Position numbers and translations under genes: made by a program. A stretch of DNA of 54,317 bases from contig NZ_JAPYZZ010000026.1 in the NCBI RefSeq assembly GCF_027460065.1, positions 7,178-61,494 on the forward strand, written 5' to 3'. The number at the start of each line of letters is the position of its first letter. Position 1 is the stretch's first letter. The stretch comes from Martinezella rhizogenes. Lineage in GTDB: Bacteria; Pseudomonadota; Alphaproteobacteria; Rhizobiales; Rhizobiaceae. The notes beneath the pieces were generated by a model. That model saw only the letters and a program-made list of their open reading frames with translations, was not told where the DNA came from and ran no database searches. This document shows, piece by piece, positions 19,306 through 27,716 of the stretch.

Positions 19306-19351
19306 GGATCACATGATCCCATTGACACAATATCGGATCATAGTGTTCACT
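19306..19351 (+). promoter_or_regulatory. Operator-promoter module 4 (ABC importer operon)
   Basis: Palindrome GGATCACATGATCC (19306-19319), 2 nt, TTGACA (19322-19327), 7 nt, half-site GGATCAT (19335-19341), -10 TTCACT (19346-19351). It drives the importer operon at 19503 with a leader of about 145 nt. Confidence 0.8.
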
Positions 19352-19376
19352 GCCTTCAACAAAAAAAGGGGATCAA

Positions 19377-19441
19377 GGGCGAGAGAAGCTAAGTCTCGCG
19401 CCCGGAGCGATTAGCGGCGCACGCTTGCGCAAGCGCTCCGG
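19377..19441 (+). promoter_or_regulatory. Two adjacent stem-loops in the ABC importer leader
   Basis: The first stem pairs GGGC+GAGA (19377-19384) with TCTC...GCCC (19394-19403), with a 2-nt bulge. The second pairs CCGGAGCG (19402-19409) with CGCTCCGG (19434-19441) and has an inner GCGC/GCGC helix. The stems share a few bases, so they may be alternative structures. No U-run follows, and no known riboswitch class is recognised. Confidence 0.45.
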
Positions 19442-19502
19442 TGCACATTGCCCTCTAGGTCATTCAGTTTCAGCAGTCGATTGACCCTGTGAAGGAGAGC
19501 TT

Positions 19503-20615
19503 ATGACTTCAGTCACTTTCGCAAATGTCTGGAAGCAATTTGGTACGCACACCGCTATCGAAAACCTCAACCTCGAAATCAAAGATGGCGAGTTCATGGT
19601 GTTCGTCGGCCCTTCCGGATGCGGAAAGACCACAACTCTTCGAATGCTTGCGGGTTTGGAAACCCCGACATACGGCAAAATCATGCTTGGGAATGAAGAT
19701 GTAACGCTGACGCCGCCTGGTCGACGCAACATCTCAATGGTGTTTCAAAGTTACGCGCTTTACCCGCATATGACGGTCCGCCAGAATCTTGCGTTTGGGC
19801 CCGAGATTCGTGGTGATAAGAAATCTGACGTCGCGGCTGGAATTGACAGGGTAGCAAGTCTTGTTGGGCTCGATACGTTGCTGAACCGCTTTCCAAGCGA
19901 ACTCTCCGGTGGGCAGCGGCAGAGAGTAGCCCTGGCGCGTTCGATGATCCGTCGTCCCCGGATATTCCTTCTCGATGAACCTCTGTCAAATCTGGACGCA
20001 AGCTTGCGCACTCATATGCGCACAGAGATTGTCGAGCTACAGCGGCAACTGGGTGTGACGGCCGTTTACGTCACACATGATCAGGTTGAAGCAATGACCA
20101 TGGGGCACCGGATCGCCGTATTTGATCATGGCCACATTCTACAGGTTGCAACGCCAGCGGAACTTTATCGTGCACCGGCCAACAAGGTCGTCGGCATGTT
20201 CATCGGCTCACCGCGCATGAACATCCTCCCGGCTCATGTTTCCCTCGCAGGCGAGACCGTCAACATCCGTTGTTTCGGCACGAATTTTTCAATGGAGGGC
20301 TGTCATTTTCCGAAGGACCGGCTGTCAGGCAAGATCGAATTGGGTATTCGGCCGGATGAGATCCAATGGATAAAGGATGCACCTTCAAGGTGTACCGAGA
20401 AAATAACGGGCATTGTTACATCGCTCGAAACGACCGGGTCGGACACTTTTGTCTTGGTCGATGTCGAGGGAACAGAAGTGAATTCCAAATTTCCGAGCTT
20501 TGCTCCTGTGAAGCGCGGAGACTCGGTCGATTTGGTCTTTGATCCCGCAGATCTGCATCTTTTCGATTCAGAAACCGGGAAAAGCATAAAATTCAGGTCA
20601 AACAATAAAAATTAG
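19503..20615 (+). CDS. ABC transporter ATP-binding protein (MalK/UgpC type)
   Basis: A 370-aa ATPase of a carbohydrate-type (CUT1) importer. It has Walker A GPSGCGKTT near residue 38, Q-loop FQSYALYPHMTV, signature LSGGQRQRVALARSM, Walker B IFLLDEPLSNLD, the H-loop His in VYVTHDQVEAMT, and a C-terminal TOBE/OB regulatory domain from about 240. GAAGGAGAGCTT gives a strong start. It is first in an ATPase-SBP-permease-permease operon under the GGATCA operator, so uptake is co-regulated with the GMC, hydantoinase and glyoxalase operons. Confidence 0.95.
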   Translation: MTSVTFANVWKQFGTHTAIENLNLEIKDGEFMVFVGPSGCGKTTTLRMLAGLETPTYGKIMLGNEDVTLTPPGRRNISMVFQSYALYPHMTVRQNLAFGPEIRGDKKSDVAAGIDRVASLVGLDTLLNRFPSELSGGQRQRVALARSMIRRPRIFLLDEPLSNLDASLRTHMRTEIVELQRQLGVTAVYVTHDQVEAMTMGHRIAVFDHGHILQVATPAELYRAPANKVVGMFIGSPRMNILPAHVSLAGETVNIRCFGTNFSMEGCHFPKDRLSGKIELGIRPDEIQWIKDAPSRCTEKITGIVTSLETTGSDTFVLVDVEGTEVNSKFPSFAPVKRGDSVDLVFDPADLHLFDSETGKSIKFRSNNKN

Positions 20616-20645
20616 TGGAACAACTCAAAAACGGGAGAAATACAC

Positions 20646-22136
20646 ATGCAAGCGCGAAATATTTACACCCTGATGCGCATCAACTCGGACAAAAAATCTG
20701 GCATCAACCGCCATCAATCCCCCACATCACCACAAATCGATTCTGGAATAATAAAAAATATTAGGTCCAAGCTTCCTATATTCCATCGATACTACCTGGC
20801 CGCACTTATGGCCACCACTGCTTTCTCCATATTACCTTTGGACTTTGCACAGGCTGCAAATGTAAAGGTTGCATTCGCACTCAACTGGACGTTCGCCGAT
20901 CCCAAGCTAGCCGAAAAATGGTTTGGAGCGATCAAAACACAGTTTGAGGCGAAACATCCGGGTGACACGATGGAACTCGTCCCCGTGCCCGGCACCTACG
21001 ATGATTTCATCACCAAACTCAGCCTTCTCTACAACTCGGCGGACACAAAGCCGGATATTGTCCAATATTTCGATATTAACGTCGGCCAATTCGCAGCCAG
21101 TGAGCTTCTCGCCCCGCTCGATGACAGGGTCGCCGATGCATCCTGGTGGAAGGAGGTTCCTGATGCCGTGAAAGAATCTGGTAAGTTCGATGGCAAAGTC
21201 TATTCGGTAGCACAGGGCATCAACACCTATGGCATGCTTTTTGATCGTACTCTGACCAGCAAGGCAGGCCTTCCTGCGGATTGGTCCCCGAAAAGCTGGA
21301 ACGACATTCTTGACGCCGCACGGGCGATCAAGAAAACGTCTCCGGACGCCTCGCCCCTCTACGTCGTGACAGGAACAGCCCAGGGCACATTTGGCGTGGT
21401 CGCAGGCCCCGGCCTGCTTCTCTCCGCATCGAGCACACCGACCATCTACAACACCCAAACGAAAAAATGGGTCGTCGATAGCAAGGGCATCCGAGAAGTT
21501 CTCAACTTCTACAAGACCGCGGCGACAGAAGGTCTCCTTGCGCCAACATCACAAATGATGGATGCCAACGGCGCCAACAACCCAGCCCAGGCAATGCATG
21601 ACCACAAGTTCGGCATTTCCTTTGCTGGAAACTGGATCCCGATGTTCTGGGGCAAGAACGTATGCGCTCCTTGCTGGGACGATAAGGAAGAGACGATCGG
21701 CTTTGCCGAAGTTCCGACATCTGAAGGACAGGCACCAGGAACCGGAAGTAGTTTCAACGGGGTCGTCTTGTCCATGTCCAAGAACCCTTCGGATCCCGAC
21801 CTCGCCTGGTCAGCCATCGAAATCATGCAGGAAAAGCAGAACATGCAGGATATCGCCGCTTGGGTGGCGGTTGTGCCAGCCGTAGAGTCTTTGAAGTCCG
21901 ACGATTCCTATCTCTCGCTGAGCCGATCACCCTTCCAGAAGGCATTTGCTGATTTGAGCGCGACCTCCAGGGGAATGCCGTCCCAGGCGGAGTTTCCGAT
22001 TTGGGGCAATGCGTTTCAGCAGGCAACCCAGGCGATGGTGCTGAAGCCCGCGACGACGATCGATGAGGGTGTAAAGATCTTGCGATCCTATATGGCGAAC
22101 CAGGTGGGAGAGGAAAACCTGGAGACCATGCCTTGA
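20646..22136 (+). CDS. ABC transporter extracellular solute-binding protein (family 1)
   Basis: A 496-aa periplasmic binding protein. Cleavable-signal-like segment at about residues 48-70 (YYLAALMATTAFSILPLDFAQA, cleavage after AQA), preceded by an unusually long hydrophilic N-terminal stretch of about 47 residues. GGGAGA before the ATG at 20646 supports this start; a shorter start nearer the hydrophobic segment cannot be excluded. The mature part has typical sugar-SBP motifs (YDDFITKLSLLYNSAD, VYSVAQGINTYGMLFDR, FAGNWIPMFWG). Two cysteines in NVCAPCWDD could pair. It binds the substrate for the permeases that follow; the ligand is unknown, probably a sugar or sugar-like compound. Confidence 0.9.
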   Translation: MQARNIYTLMRINSDKKSGINRHQSPTSPQIDSGIIKNIRSKLPIFHRYYLAALMATTAFSILPLDFAQAANVKVAFALNWTFADPKLAEKWFGAIKTQFEAKHPGDTMELVPVPGTYDDFITKLSLLYNSADTKPDIVQYFDINVGQFAASELLAPLDDRVADASWWKEVPDAVKESGKFDGKVYSVAQGINTYGMLFDRTLTSKAGLPADWSPKSWNDILDAARAIKKTSPDASPLYVVTGTAQGTFGVVAGPGLLLSASSTPTIYNTQTKKWVVDSKGIREVLNFYKTAATEGLLAPTSQMMDANGANNPAQAMHDHKFGISFAGNWIPMFWGKNVCAPCWDDKEETIGFAEVPTSEGQAPGTGSSFNGVVLSMSKNPSDPDLAWSAIEIMQEKQNMQDIAAWVAVVPAVESLKSDDSYLSLSRSPFQKAFADLSATSRGMPSQAEFPIWGNAFQQATQAMVLKPATTIDEGVKILRSYMANQVGEENLETMP

Positions 22137-23104
22137 ATTCGAAGTACTCACATAGAACCGACGAGGGGCCAGTTCGTTCGACTGGCCCCGAGGACGCAGG
22201 TTCGATCGCTTCCCGGCCGGAGAATAGCCCGCGTCTGGACGAGCCGCGTGTGAACGCCATAAGCTTCGTTCTGCTCTCCCCGGCGGCGTTGCTTCTTGCC
22301 ACGCTTTTTCTTGGGCCCGTCCTCTATGCAGTCTATCTCGGCTTCACCAATCTCCAACTGATAGGGGTCAACGCCGTCAATTACCGGTTCACCGGACTAC
22401 GCAATATCATATTCATGTTGAACGACATGATCTTCTACAAATCACTCTGGCTTACCGTGATTTTCGTCGTTGGGTCGGGTGCAATTGCGACCACATTGCT
22501 CGGATTGGTCTTGGCCTTGGCAATACAGAAATGCTCGGCCCCGATAAGATGGATAACAAGCGCCGCCGCCATCCTTGCCTGGACGCTGCCGCCAACCACC
22601 ATCGCTTTTTTGTGGATGGCAACGAGTGCTCAATCGGGTCTCATCTCTATCCTCGCCGGCAATCAGCGCCTTGATCTTCTATACCAGCACGCCATGTTCG
22701 TAGTTTCGACTGCAAACGCCTGGTCGTTGGCCGGGCTGGCTATGACCATGTTTTCCGCAGCTCTTCGCAATATACCTGGCGACCTGATGGAGGCCGCCCA
22801 GTTGGAGGGTTCCACTTCCGTTCAGTCATTGCGGCGAATAACCCTGCCGATGCTTAAACCAACAATCGTAACATGCGCACTGCTCATGATGCTGATGACG
22901 TTTGGCAACTTCACGCTGATATATCTGATGACGGGCGGAGGTCCGAATAACGAAACGAATATTCTTCCCGTCTATACCTATCAACAGGGATTTAAGTTTC
23001 ACAACCTGGGTTATGCCGCTCTATTGGGCAATGTGATGGTACTTCTATCCGCTGGACTCGGCGGGATGTTCGTTTGGGCGACAAAAGCTCGCCGTCCGCA
23101 ATAA
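22133..23104 (+). CDS. ABC transporter permease (MalF/UgpA type)
   Basis: A 323-aa inner-membrane subunit with about six transmembrane helices and the EAA loop LMEAAQLEGSTSVQSLRRITLPMLKP that docks on the ATPase. The likely start is TTG at 22133, overlapping the SBP stop (TTGA), with GGAG upstream; a GTG at 22250 just before the first membrane helix is an alternative that removes a hydrophilic N-terminal tail of about 39 residues. Second permease follows after 41 nt. Confidence 0.9.
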   Translation: MNSKYSHRTDEGPVRSTGPEDAGSIASRPENSPRLDEPRVNAISFVLLSPAALLLATLFLGPVLYAVYLGFTNLQLIGVNAVNYRFTGLRNIIFMLNDMIFYKSLWLTVIFVVGSGAIATTLLGLVLALAIQKCSAPIRWITSAAAILAWTLPPTTIAFLWMATSAQSGLISILAGNQRLDLLYQHAMFVVSTANAWSLAGLAMTMFSAALRNIPGDLMEAAQLEGSTSVQSLRRITLPMLKPTIVTCALLMMLMTFGNFTLIYLMTGGGPNNETNILPVYTYQQGFKFHNLGYAALLGNVMVLLSAGLGGMFVWATKARRPQ

Positions 23105-23145
23105 TTAAGAATTTCGCCTCAGGCTCACTATAGAAGGTTAATGCG

Positions 23146-24015
23146 ATGCGGGATATTTCTGCCGTTCCAGCTTTACGCTCACCCCTTGGGCAGAAAGCAA
23201 ACAGACTGAACAAATATACGTCAGAGTGGGTTGTCGCAAATTCGACAGCCATCTTTCTGACGGCTTTTTTCGCGCTGCCGATGTTGTGGATGGTGCTTGC
23301 CTCCGTTGATCACGGCGCAACAAATCAGCTAAGGTCTCCCGATCTTACCGCCGAGCACTACCTGGTTGCAATCCAGGCGAGCAACCTTGCCGCGCTCGGC
23401 AATAGCCTCCTTATTTCAACGGTCGCAACGGTTGTTGGAACAGTTGCAGCATTCACTGCCGCCTACGTTTTCTCAAAACACAACATTCCTTTCAAGAATC
23501 CCCTCTTGTTGACCATCCTGTTCCTTTCTGGTGTTCCAATCTCGATATTGATTGTTCCCGTTTATAAAATGTTCTCGACGCTGGGGTGGCTGTCAATCAT
23601 TCCGACGGGAGTTCTGCTCGGTGTGACCGCTATTCCGTTCCAGATCTACCAGCTAAAAAACTTCATCGACGCCGTACCGGTCGAACTCGAGGAGGCCGCG
23701 GCACTCGAACAGGCCAGCACGTTTCAGATATTGACCCGTGTTATTCTGCCGCTGACACGACCCGGTCTCGCTTCTTCCGCGATTTTTGGCTTCGTGAACG
23801 CCTGGGGGAATTTCCTAATGCCGGTTGTTTTAATCAACCGCCTGGCGCATCAGCCCGCCCCTGTTCAGCTGTTCGGATTCATGGGATCGAACTCGATCAA
23901 CTACGGTGGAATAGCCGCCTATTCGATTGTTTACTCGCTCCCGGTGATCCTCCTGTTTCTCGGAATGTCTCGTCAATTCAAAGCAGGTTTCTCACTTGGC
24001 GGCGCGGTAAAATAG
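23146..24015 (+). CDS. ABC transporter permease (MalG/UgpE type)
   Basis: A 289-aa permease with about six membrane helices and the EAA loop LEEAAALEQASTFQILTRVILPLTRP. It pairs with the preceding permease to form the channel of the CUT1-type importer. It is the last gene of the operon; sequence beyond it is non-coding and degenerate. Confidence 0.92.
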   Translation: MRDISAVPALRSPLGQKANRLNKYTSEWVVANSTAIFLTAFFALPMLWMVLASVDHGATNQLRSPDLTAEHYLVAIQASNLAALGNSLLISTVATVVGTVAAFTAAYVFSKHNIPFKNPLLLTILFLSGVPISILIVPVYKMFSTLGWLSIIPTGVLLGVTAIPFQIYQLKNFIDAVPVELEEAAALEQASTFQILTRVILPLTRPGLASSAIFGFVNAWGNFLMPVVLINRLAHQPAPVQLFGFMGSNSINYGGIAAYSIVYSLPVILLFLGMSRQFKAGFSLGGAVK

Positions 24016-24138
24016 CCTGCAGCCACTTCTATCGTCATCAATACATAAACTACCCAAATCCCCCTTTCCTCGTGGGCGACCTTGAGACCAGCCTGATCAA
24101 CGACGGCTTCACACTATCCCTCGGGTGTACCGTCGCGC
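24016..24138. other. Non-coding gap after importer operon
   Basis: About 120 bp with no gene and no clear terminator hairpin with a T-run. Confidence 0.4.
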
Positions 24139-24775
24139 TTAGGACACGCGGAAGTCAGAGGCCTGCTCCGGCACAATGAAGTTGCCGGAATAGGCCCGGC
24201 AAACGTCGAGATGCAGCGCCTGCGTGGCTGGGTACCCGCCAGTACGGCGCATTTCATCGTAAAGCATAGGGTAGACGTCGAAGCCAAGGAAATCGAGATC
24301 CTGACCTAACTGGCCACGAAAGTCGATATCCTCCAACCGCCCGAGATTATGGAAGATAAACCACTCGGGATTTACCCCACACAGGATTTCCACCTGGTCG
24401 TGCTGAAACGCTGCCGTCGCGTGGGCGAGGATGAGCTTGTCGATCGTCTCGTATCGGCCGCGCAGAAAGCGTCGGAATTCGCGCTCGCTCGCTTCGGAAT
24501 AAGATGTGGAGGTCGTGTTCAGCTCGTTATCGGTCTACCAACCGATGAAGTTCGGGTTGCCTCCATAGTGGGCCGGCTGTGCATACGGTAGACGGCGCTG
24601 TTGGTATCGGCATGCTGACGTGAACCGTGCGAGGCGGTTCGGCCACGTTCATCGACGCGCAGCACTTCCGGGTAGGTGGCGTTGCGGTCGGCATGCAGAA
24701 GATGGTCTTCACGCCTTCGGCTGCGAGCATCCCGATCGCGCGATCGAACAACAAAAAACCAGCGGATGAAACCGA
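24139..24775 (-). pseudogene. Remnant of a GH42 beta-galactosidase
   Basis: Reading the minus strand across frames gives stretches typical of bacterial GH42 beta-galactosidase: DRAIGMLAAEGVKTIFCMPT, YPEVLRVDERGRTASHGSRQ, HADTNSAVYRMHSR, NPNFIGW, a TAG in place of the expected Gln, TDNELNTTSTSYSEASERE (with the acid/base Glu in NEL), RRFLRGRYETIDKL, GVNPEWFIFHNLGRLEDIDF, and QALHLDVCRAYSGNFIVPEQ. There are at least two small internal deletions, a frame change near 24675, a nonsense codon, a lost segment near 24400 and no C-terminal half, so the nucleophile is gone. A beta-galactosidase once sat downstream of the LacI gene on the same strand. Confidence 0.82.
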
Positions 24776-25411
24776 AGTAGGCGACCGCAACATCCCATTT
24801 CGGCTTCCAGTGAAAAGCTGCGCTTTTGGTGCGGATCACGTCGCCTGCGTCCGGACGATGTCAGATCGACCTGCATATCAAGGTGGCGACAGCGCCCGTT
24901 TATCCCGAAAGTCTATGAACATTGCCCACAGTCCGGATGTTCGTCGTTCAATACACCAGTAAATCCTACCGTGGCGTTGGGCGGCGGCTCGTGGCTTTAA
25001 CGGCAACCAGCATTCTTGGAATGCCCGTCCGACCTCAGACTTTTCTAGACAATGTCAAATCGCTTCAGCATTTGCCTGAGCGTAGAACTCTGCGCATGTA
25101 AAGCTATCGGGCCAAGGAGCCCTCGAGGTGCCTGTTTTCGGCGCTTTGGAACTGACGATGCAAGCCACCGCCGACCAGCAATCAGAACTGACTACCCGCG
25201 AACTTTTGAAAGACTGGCGCGACGTCGGCTCGTTTCCCCGGGCAAGCGCTAACAGCACTTGCCCGGGCTTTGACCCATGACAGCACGGCTGAACATTTGA
25301 TGAAGCATCCTCTGGCAGAGGCCACCACGAGACGAACCGATCCATCGCCCTTAAACTCGGCAGCTACGCCTGCAGTTTTTCCCAAGGTTGTACGACCAGC
25401 CTGCGCCATCT
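24776..25411. other. Degenerate region without a supported gene
   Basis: About 640 bp between the GH42 remnant and the LacI stop. Open frames of 66-96 codons occur on both strands but match nothing I recognise and lack ribosome binding sites. It contains a 10-bp inverted repeat CCCGGGCAAG/CTTGCCCGGG (25237-25246 and 25258-25267). Probably decayed sequence. Confidence 0.5.
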
Positions 25412-26482
25412 TCAACTCTTCGAAGCGGCTATGCTCTTACGGAGGATAAGCCTGCTGCGAATGACAATGCGCATTGGCGACGAGTTTTGCGTCTGATCAA
25501 TGGCCGCAAGCAGGAGATCTACCGCCGTGCGCCCCATCTCTTCCACCGGCTGTTTGATCGTCGAAAGTGGAGGGGAGCAGAATTCGCAGACGGGAGAGCC
25601 GTCGAAGGAGACGATGGAGAGGTCGTCAGGTATCGCAAGACCCGCGTGTTGAACCCGGCTCATGAAGGAGATCGCCATATCGTCGCTTGTCGCGATCACG
25701 GCTGTCGGCCTGACCGAAAGCTTCATGAAGTCCTCGAACGCGCGAATACCGATTTCGAAGCCGTGCTGGTATTCGAGATCACCGCCGGATATTGAAACGG
25801 CCTCCTCGGCAAGCCCCTCCTCCTTCAATGCCTCAACAACTCCGCCGTAACGCTCGACATCATGGTAGTTGCCCTCTGGACCAGCAATATAAAGGAACCG
25901 CCGGTGGCCCAGGCCGATCAGTTTCGTCGTCGCGTCACGTATCGCCTCACGGTCATTTGTCACGACACTCGGCAATCCGACTTCACTCATGTCGAACAGC
26001 ATGGAGACGATCGGCAGCCCAGCGCCCGCGGGAGAGCGCCCGTCGACCTCGGGAAGTTTCGACGAGAAGATGATGGCACCCTGAACCGTTCCGCCGAAGG
26101 CAAGATTAAGGATATGTCGCTCGGAGGCTTCTTCGCGATCGAGATTGGCGATCATCAGATTGTATCCTGCCTGGATCAGGGCTTTGTTGATGCTCTGCAG
26201 GACCTGCGGTATGATTTGCGATGCGCCGTAGTAAGGCGATCCAGGCAAGATGATCATGATCGTATTGGACTTGCCGACCCTAAGGCCACGCGCCATCGCA
26301 TTCGGCGTGTAGCCGAGTTGCCTCGCGGCCACCTCGATCTTGGCGCGCGTCTTTTCATTTACTCTGCCCGGATTGGCAAGCGCTCGGCTGACGGTCGAGA
26401 TGGCAACACCGGCAAGCCGCGCGACGTCGGCCATCAATGCGCTTGACTGCTCCTCTACGGCCACATCTTTGTTTTTATTCAC
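25412..26482 (-). CDS. LacI-family transcriptional regulator
   Basis: A 356-aa repressor starting at GTG. The LacI HTH is at about residues 17-70 (MADVARLAGVAISTVSRALA, then the hinge region GYTPNAMARGLRVGKS), followed by a periplasmic-binding-protein-like sugar-sensing core ending DLLLAAIDQTQNSSPMRIVI. It is divergent from the sugar operon starting at 26705. Two LacI-type operators with a central CG lie between them and flank the operon promoter, so this protein very probably represses that operon and possibly itself. The inducer would be the imported sugar or a derivative. Confidence 0.93.
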   Translation of the reverse strand: MNKNKDVAVEEQSSALMADVARLAGVAISTVSRALANPGRVNEKTRAKIEVAARQLGYTPNAMARGLRVGKSNTIMIILPGSPYYGASQIIPQVLQSINKALIQAGYNLMIANLDREEASERHILNLAFGGTVQGAIIFSSKLPEVDGRSPAGAGLPIVSMLFDMSEVGLPSVVTNDREAIRDATTKLIGLGHRRFLYIAGPEGNYHDVERYGGVVEALKEEGLAEEAVSISGGDLEYQHGFEIGIRAFEDFMKLSVRPTAVIATSDDMAISFMSRVQHAGLAIPDDLSIVSFDGSPVCEFCSPPLSTIKQPVEEMGRTAVDLLLAAIDQTQNSSPMRIVIRSRLILRKSIAASKS

Positions 26483-26541
26483 GTTTATTTCATTCTCCCG
26501 GACGCTTCGAATTGCAACTCTATGGCATCCGGTGATTTATA

Positions 26542-26553
26542 GCAAACGTTTGC
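26542..26553. promoter_or_regulatory. LacI-type operator O1
   Basis: Perfect 12-bp palindrome GCAAACGTTTGC, upstream of the -35 of the sugar-operon promoter. Its centre is 59 bp from the centre of O2. The central CG step is typical of LacI-family sites. Confidence 0.8.
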
Positions 26554-26563
26554 CAAAAATCGC

Positions 26564-26591
26564 TTGCTTAAAAAACCAGCTTGATTATCAT
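26564..26591 (+). promoter_or_regulatory. Sugar-operon promoter
   Basis: -35 TTGCTT (26564-26569) and -10 TATCAT (26586-26591) with 16-nt spacing, lying between the two LacI-type operators. Confidence 0.5.
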
Positions 26592-26598
26592 CTAGGCA

Positions 26599-26614
26599 TG
26601 GCAAACGATTGCCA
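26599..26614. promoter_or_regulatory. LacI-type operator O2
   Basis: TGGCAAACGATTGCCA, a 16-bp palindrome with one asymmetric central position, placed at the expected transcription start just after the -10. Occupation here together with O1 would fit a repression loop. Confidence 0.82.
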
Positions 26615-26704
26615 TTTCTTGATGCTTTGAAAATTCATGATTTATTGGATGCGGAACCGCTCTTCCGCACGCAGGTAAGTCATGCCTTTAGAAATGGATG
26701 GATT

Positions 26705-27658
26705 ATGGCTACCAGCGACAGGCTCCGCTTCGGCGTCGATCTCGTGACGTTCTTCGATCCAGGCTTCTGGGGGGTCGAGAGCCATGACGCGATCATCGAC
26801 TATGCGCGCACCGCACCCCGTGCCTTCTGGGACAAGATTCTCGACAGCGTCCAGGCGTCCGGCGTCACCGGCGTCGAGCTGACCTTTTCTCCGTTCAATT
26901 GGCAGGATGCCATCGAGACCTATGATTCCGTCGACGCCTTTGCGGCCGAGCTGGCAAGACGCGGCCTGACTCTCTGCAGCGGTTTCTTTGCGGAACTGGA
27001 AGCGGCGGGCGACTTCACCGAGCCTGAGGCCCAGCGCGCACTGATTGACAAGGCGGAGCGCTATGCCGATTTCCTGAAAGCCTGCGGCAGCGACATCATG
27101 GTGATCGGCGCGCCGCTTCGCCAGACGCTCGGCGCCCAGCCGGTGCAGTTTTACGATTTCGACCGCGCCAAGGTGATCGCCGATTTCCTGAACCGGCTAG
27201 GCGCGACCCTCTATGTTAAGGGCGTACGGCTGGCGCTGCACACCGAAGCGCATTCGATCTTTGCCGCAGCGCGCGATGTCGACCTGATGATGCTTCTAAC
27301 CGATCCGGCCTATGTGCATATGTGCCCGGATACGGCCCATATCATCGTTGCCGGCTCCGATCCCGTCCAGCTTGTCGATCGCCACCATGAGCGGATGATC
27401 ATCGCCCACTGGAAGGACGCGATCGGTCCCATGCCCGCCGAGACCCTGATCGACAGGCATATCCACGAACGCCACCAGCCCTATTTCTGCGGCTTAGGCC
27501 TTGGGCGCGTCGACTGGCCTGCCTGGATCCGGCTGCTGCGCGACCGTGCTTATGAAGGCTGGGCGATCCTCGAACTCGATGCCGCGCCGGATCCCGTCCG
27601 CGACATCGCCAATGGCCTGACGCTCGTCCGGCAGGCACTCCTGCCGATCTATCGCTGA
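26705..27658 (+). CDS. Sugar phosphate isomerase/epimerase-family TIM-barrel protein
   Basis: A 317-aa xylose-isomerase-like TIM-barrel protein. Acidic and His residues that build the metal site are visible in GVELTFSPFN, LHTEAHSIFA, HMCPDTAHI, AHWKDAIGP and AILELDAAPDP. The ATG at 26705 is preferred to an in-frame start at 26609 because the latter lies inside operator O2. Members act as inosose dehydratases, sugar epimerases or lyases on 3-keto-glycosides. Being in one operon with a sugar importer and a glucoside-3-dehydrogenase-like GMC protein, it could act on the 3-keto sugar produced (inference). Confidence 0.82.
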   Translation: MATSDRLRFGVDLVTFFDPGFWGVESHDAIIDYARTAPRAFWDKILDSVQASGVTGVELTFSPFNWQDAIETYDSVDAFAAELARRGLTLCSGFFAELEAAGDFTEPEAQRALIDKAERYADFLKACGSDIMVIGAPLRQTLGAQPVQFYDFDRAKVIADFLNRLGATLYVKGVRLALHTEAHSIFAAARDVDLMMLLTDPAYVHMCPDTAHIIVAGSDPVQLVDRHHERMIIAHWKDAIGPMPAETLIDRHIHERHQPYFCGLGLGRVDWPAWIRLLRDRAYEGWAILELDAAPDPVRDIANGLTLVRQALLPIYR

Positions 27659-27716
27659 CAATTCTTCCCAAGACAATGAACGCCCCAAAAAGAGGGCATT
27701 TTCAAGAGGCGGAACA

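Larger units (their letters stand above)
18748..19502. other. Divergent control region between gloA operon and ABC importer
   Basis: This 755-bp non-coding stretch holds operator-promoter modules 3 (minus) and 4 (plus), with palindromes 251 bp apart, and a plus-strand leader with two stem-loops. The part next to gloA (18751-19020) shows no gene and no motif I can support. Confidence 0.7.

Noticed and set aside
25237..25267. CCCGGGCAAG/CTTGCCCGGG inverted repeat as an insertion-sequence end or terminator
   Set aside because: Single copy, no transposase or target duplication, no T-run and no gene ending just before it.
25055..25415. Minus-strand frames of 77-96 codons upstream of the LacI stop
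   Set aside because: Two overlapping frames, no recognisable domain, no ribosome binding site; they lie in a decayed region next to the GH42 remnant.
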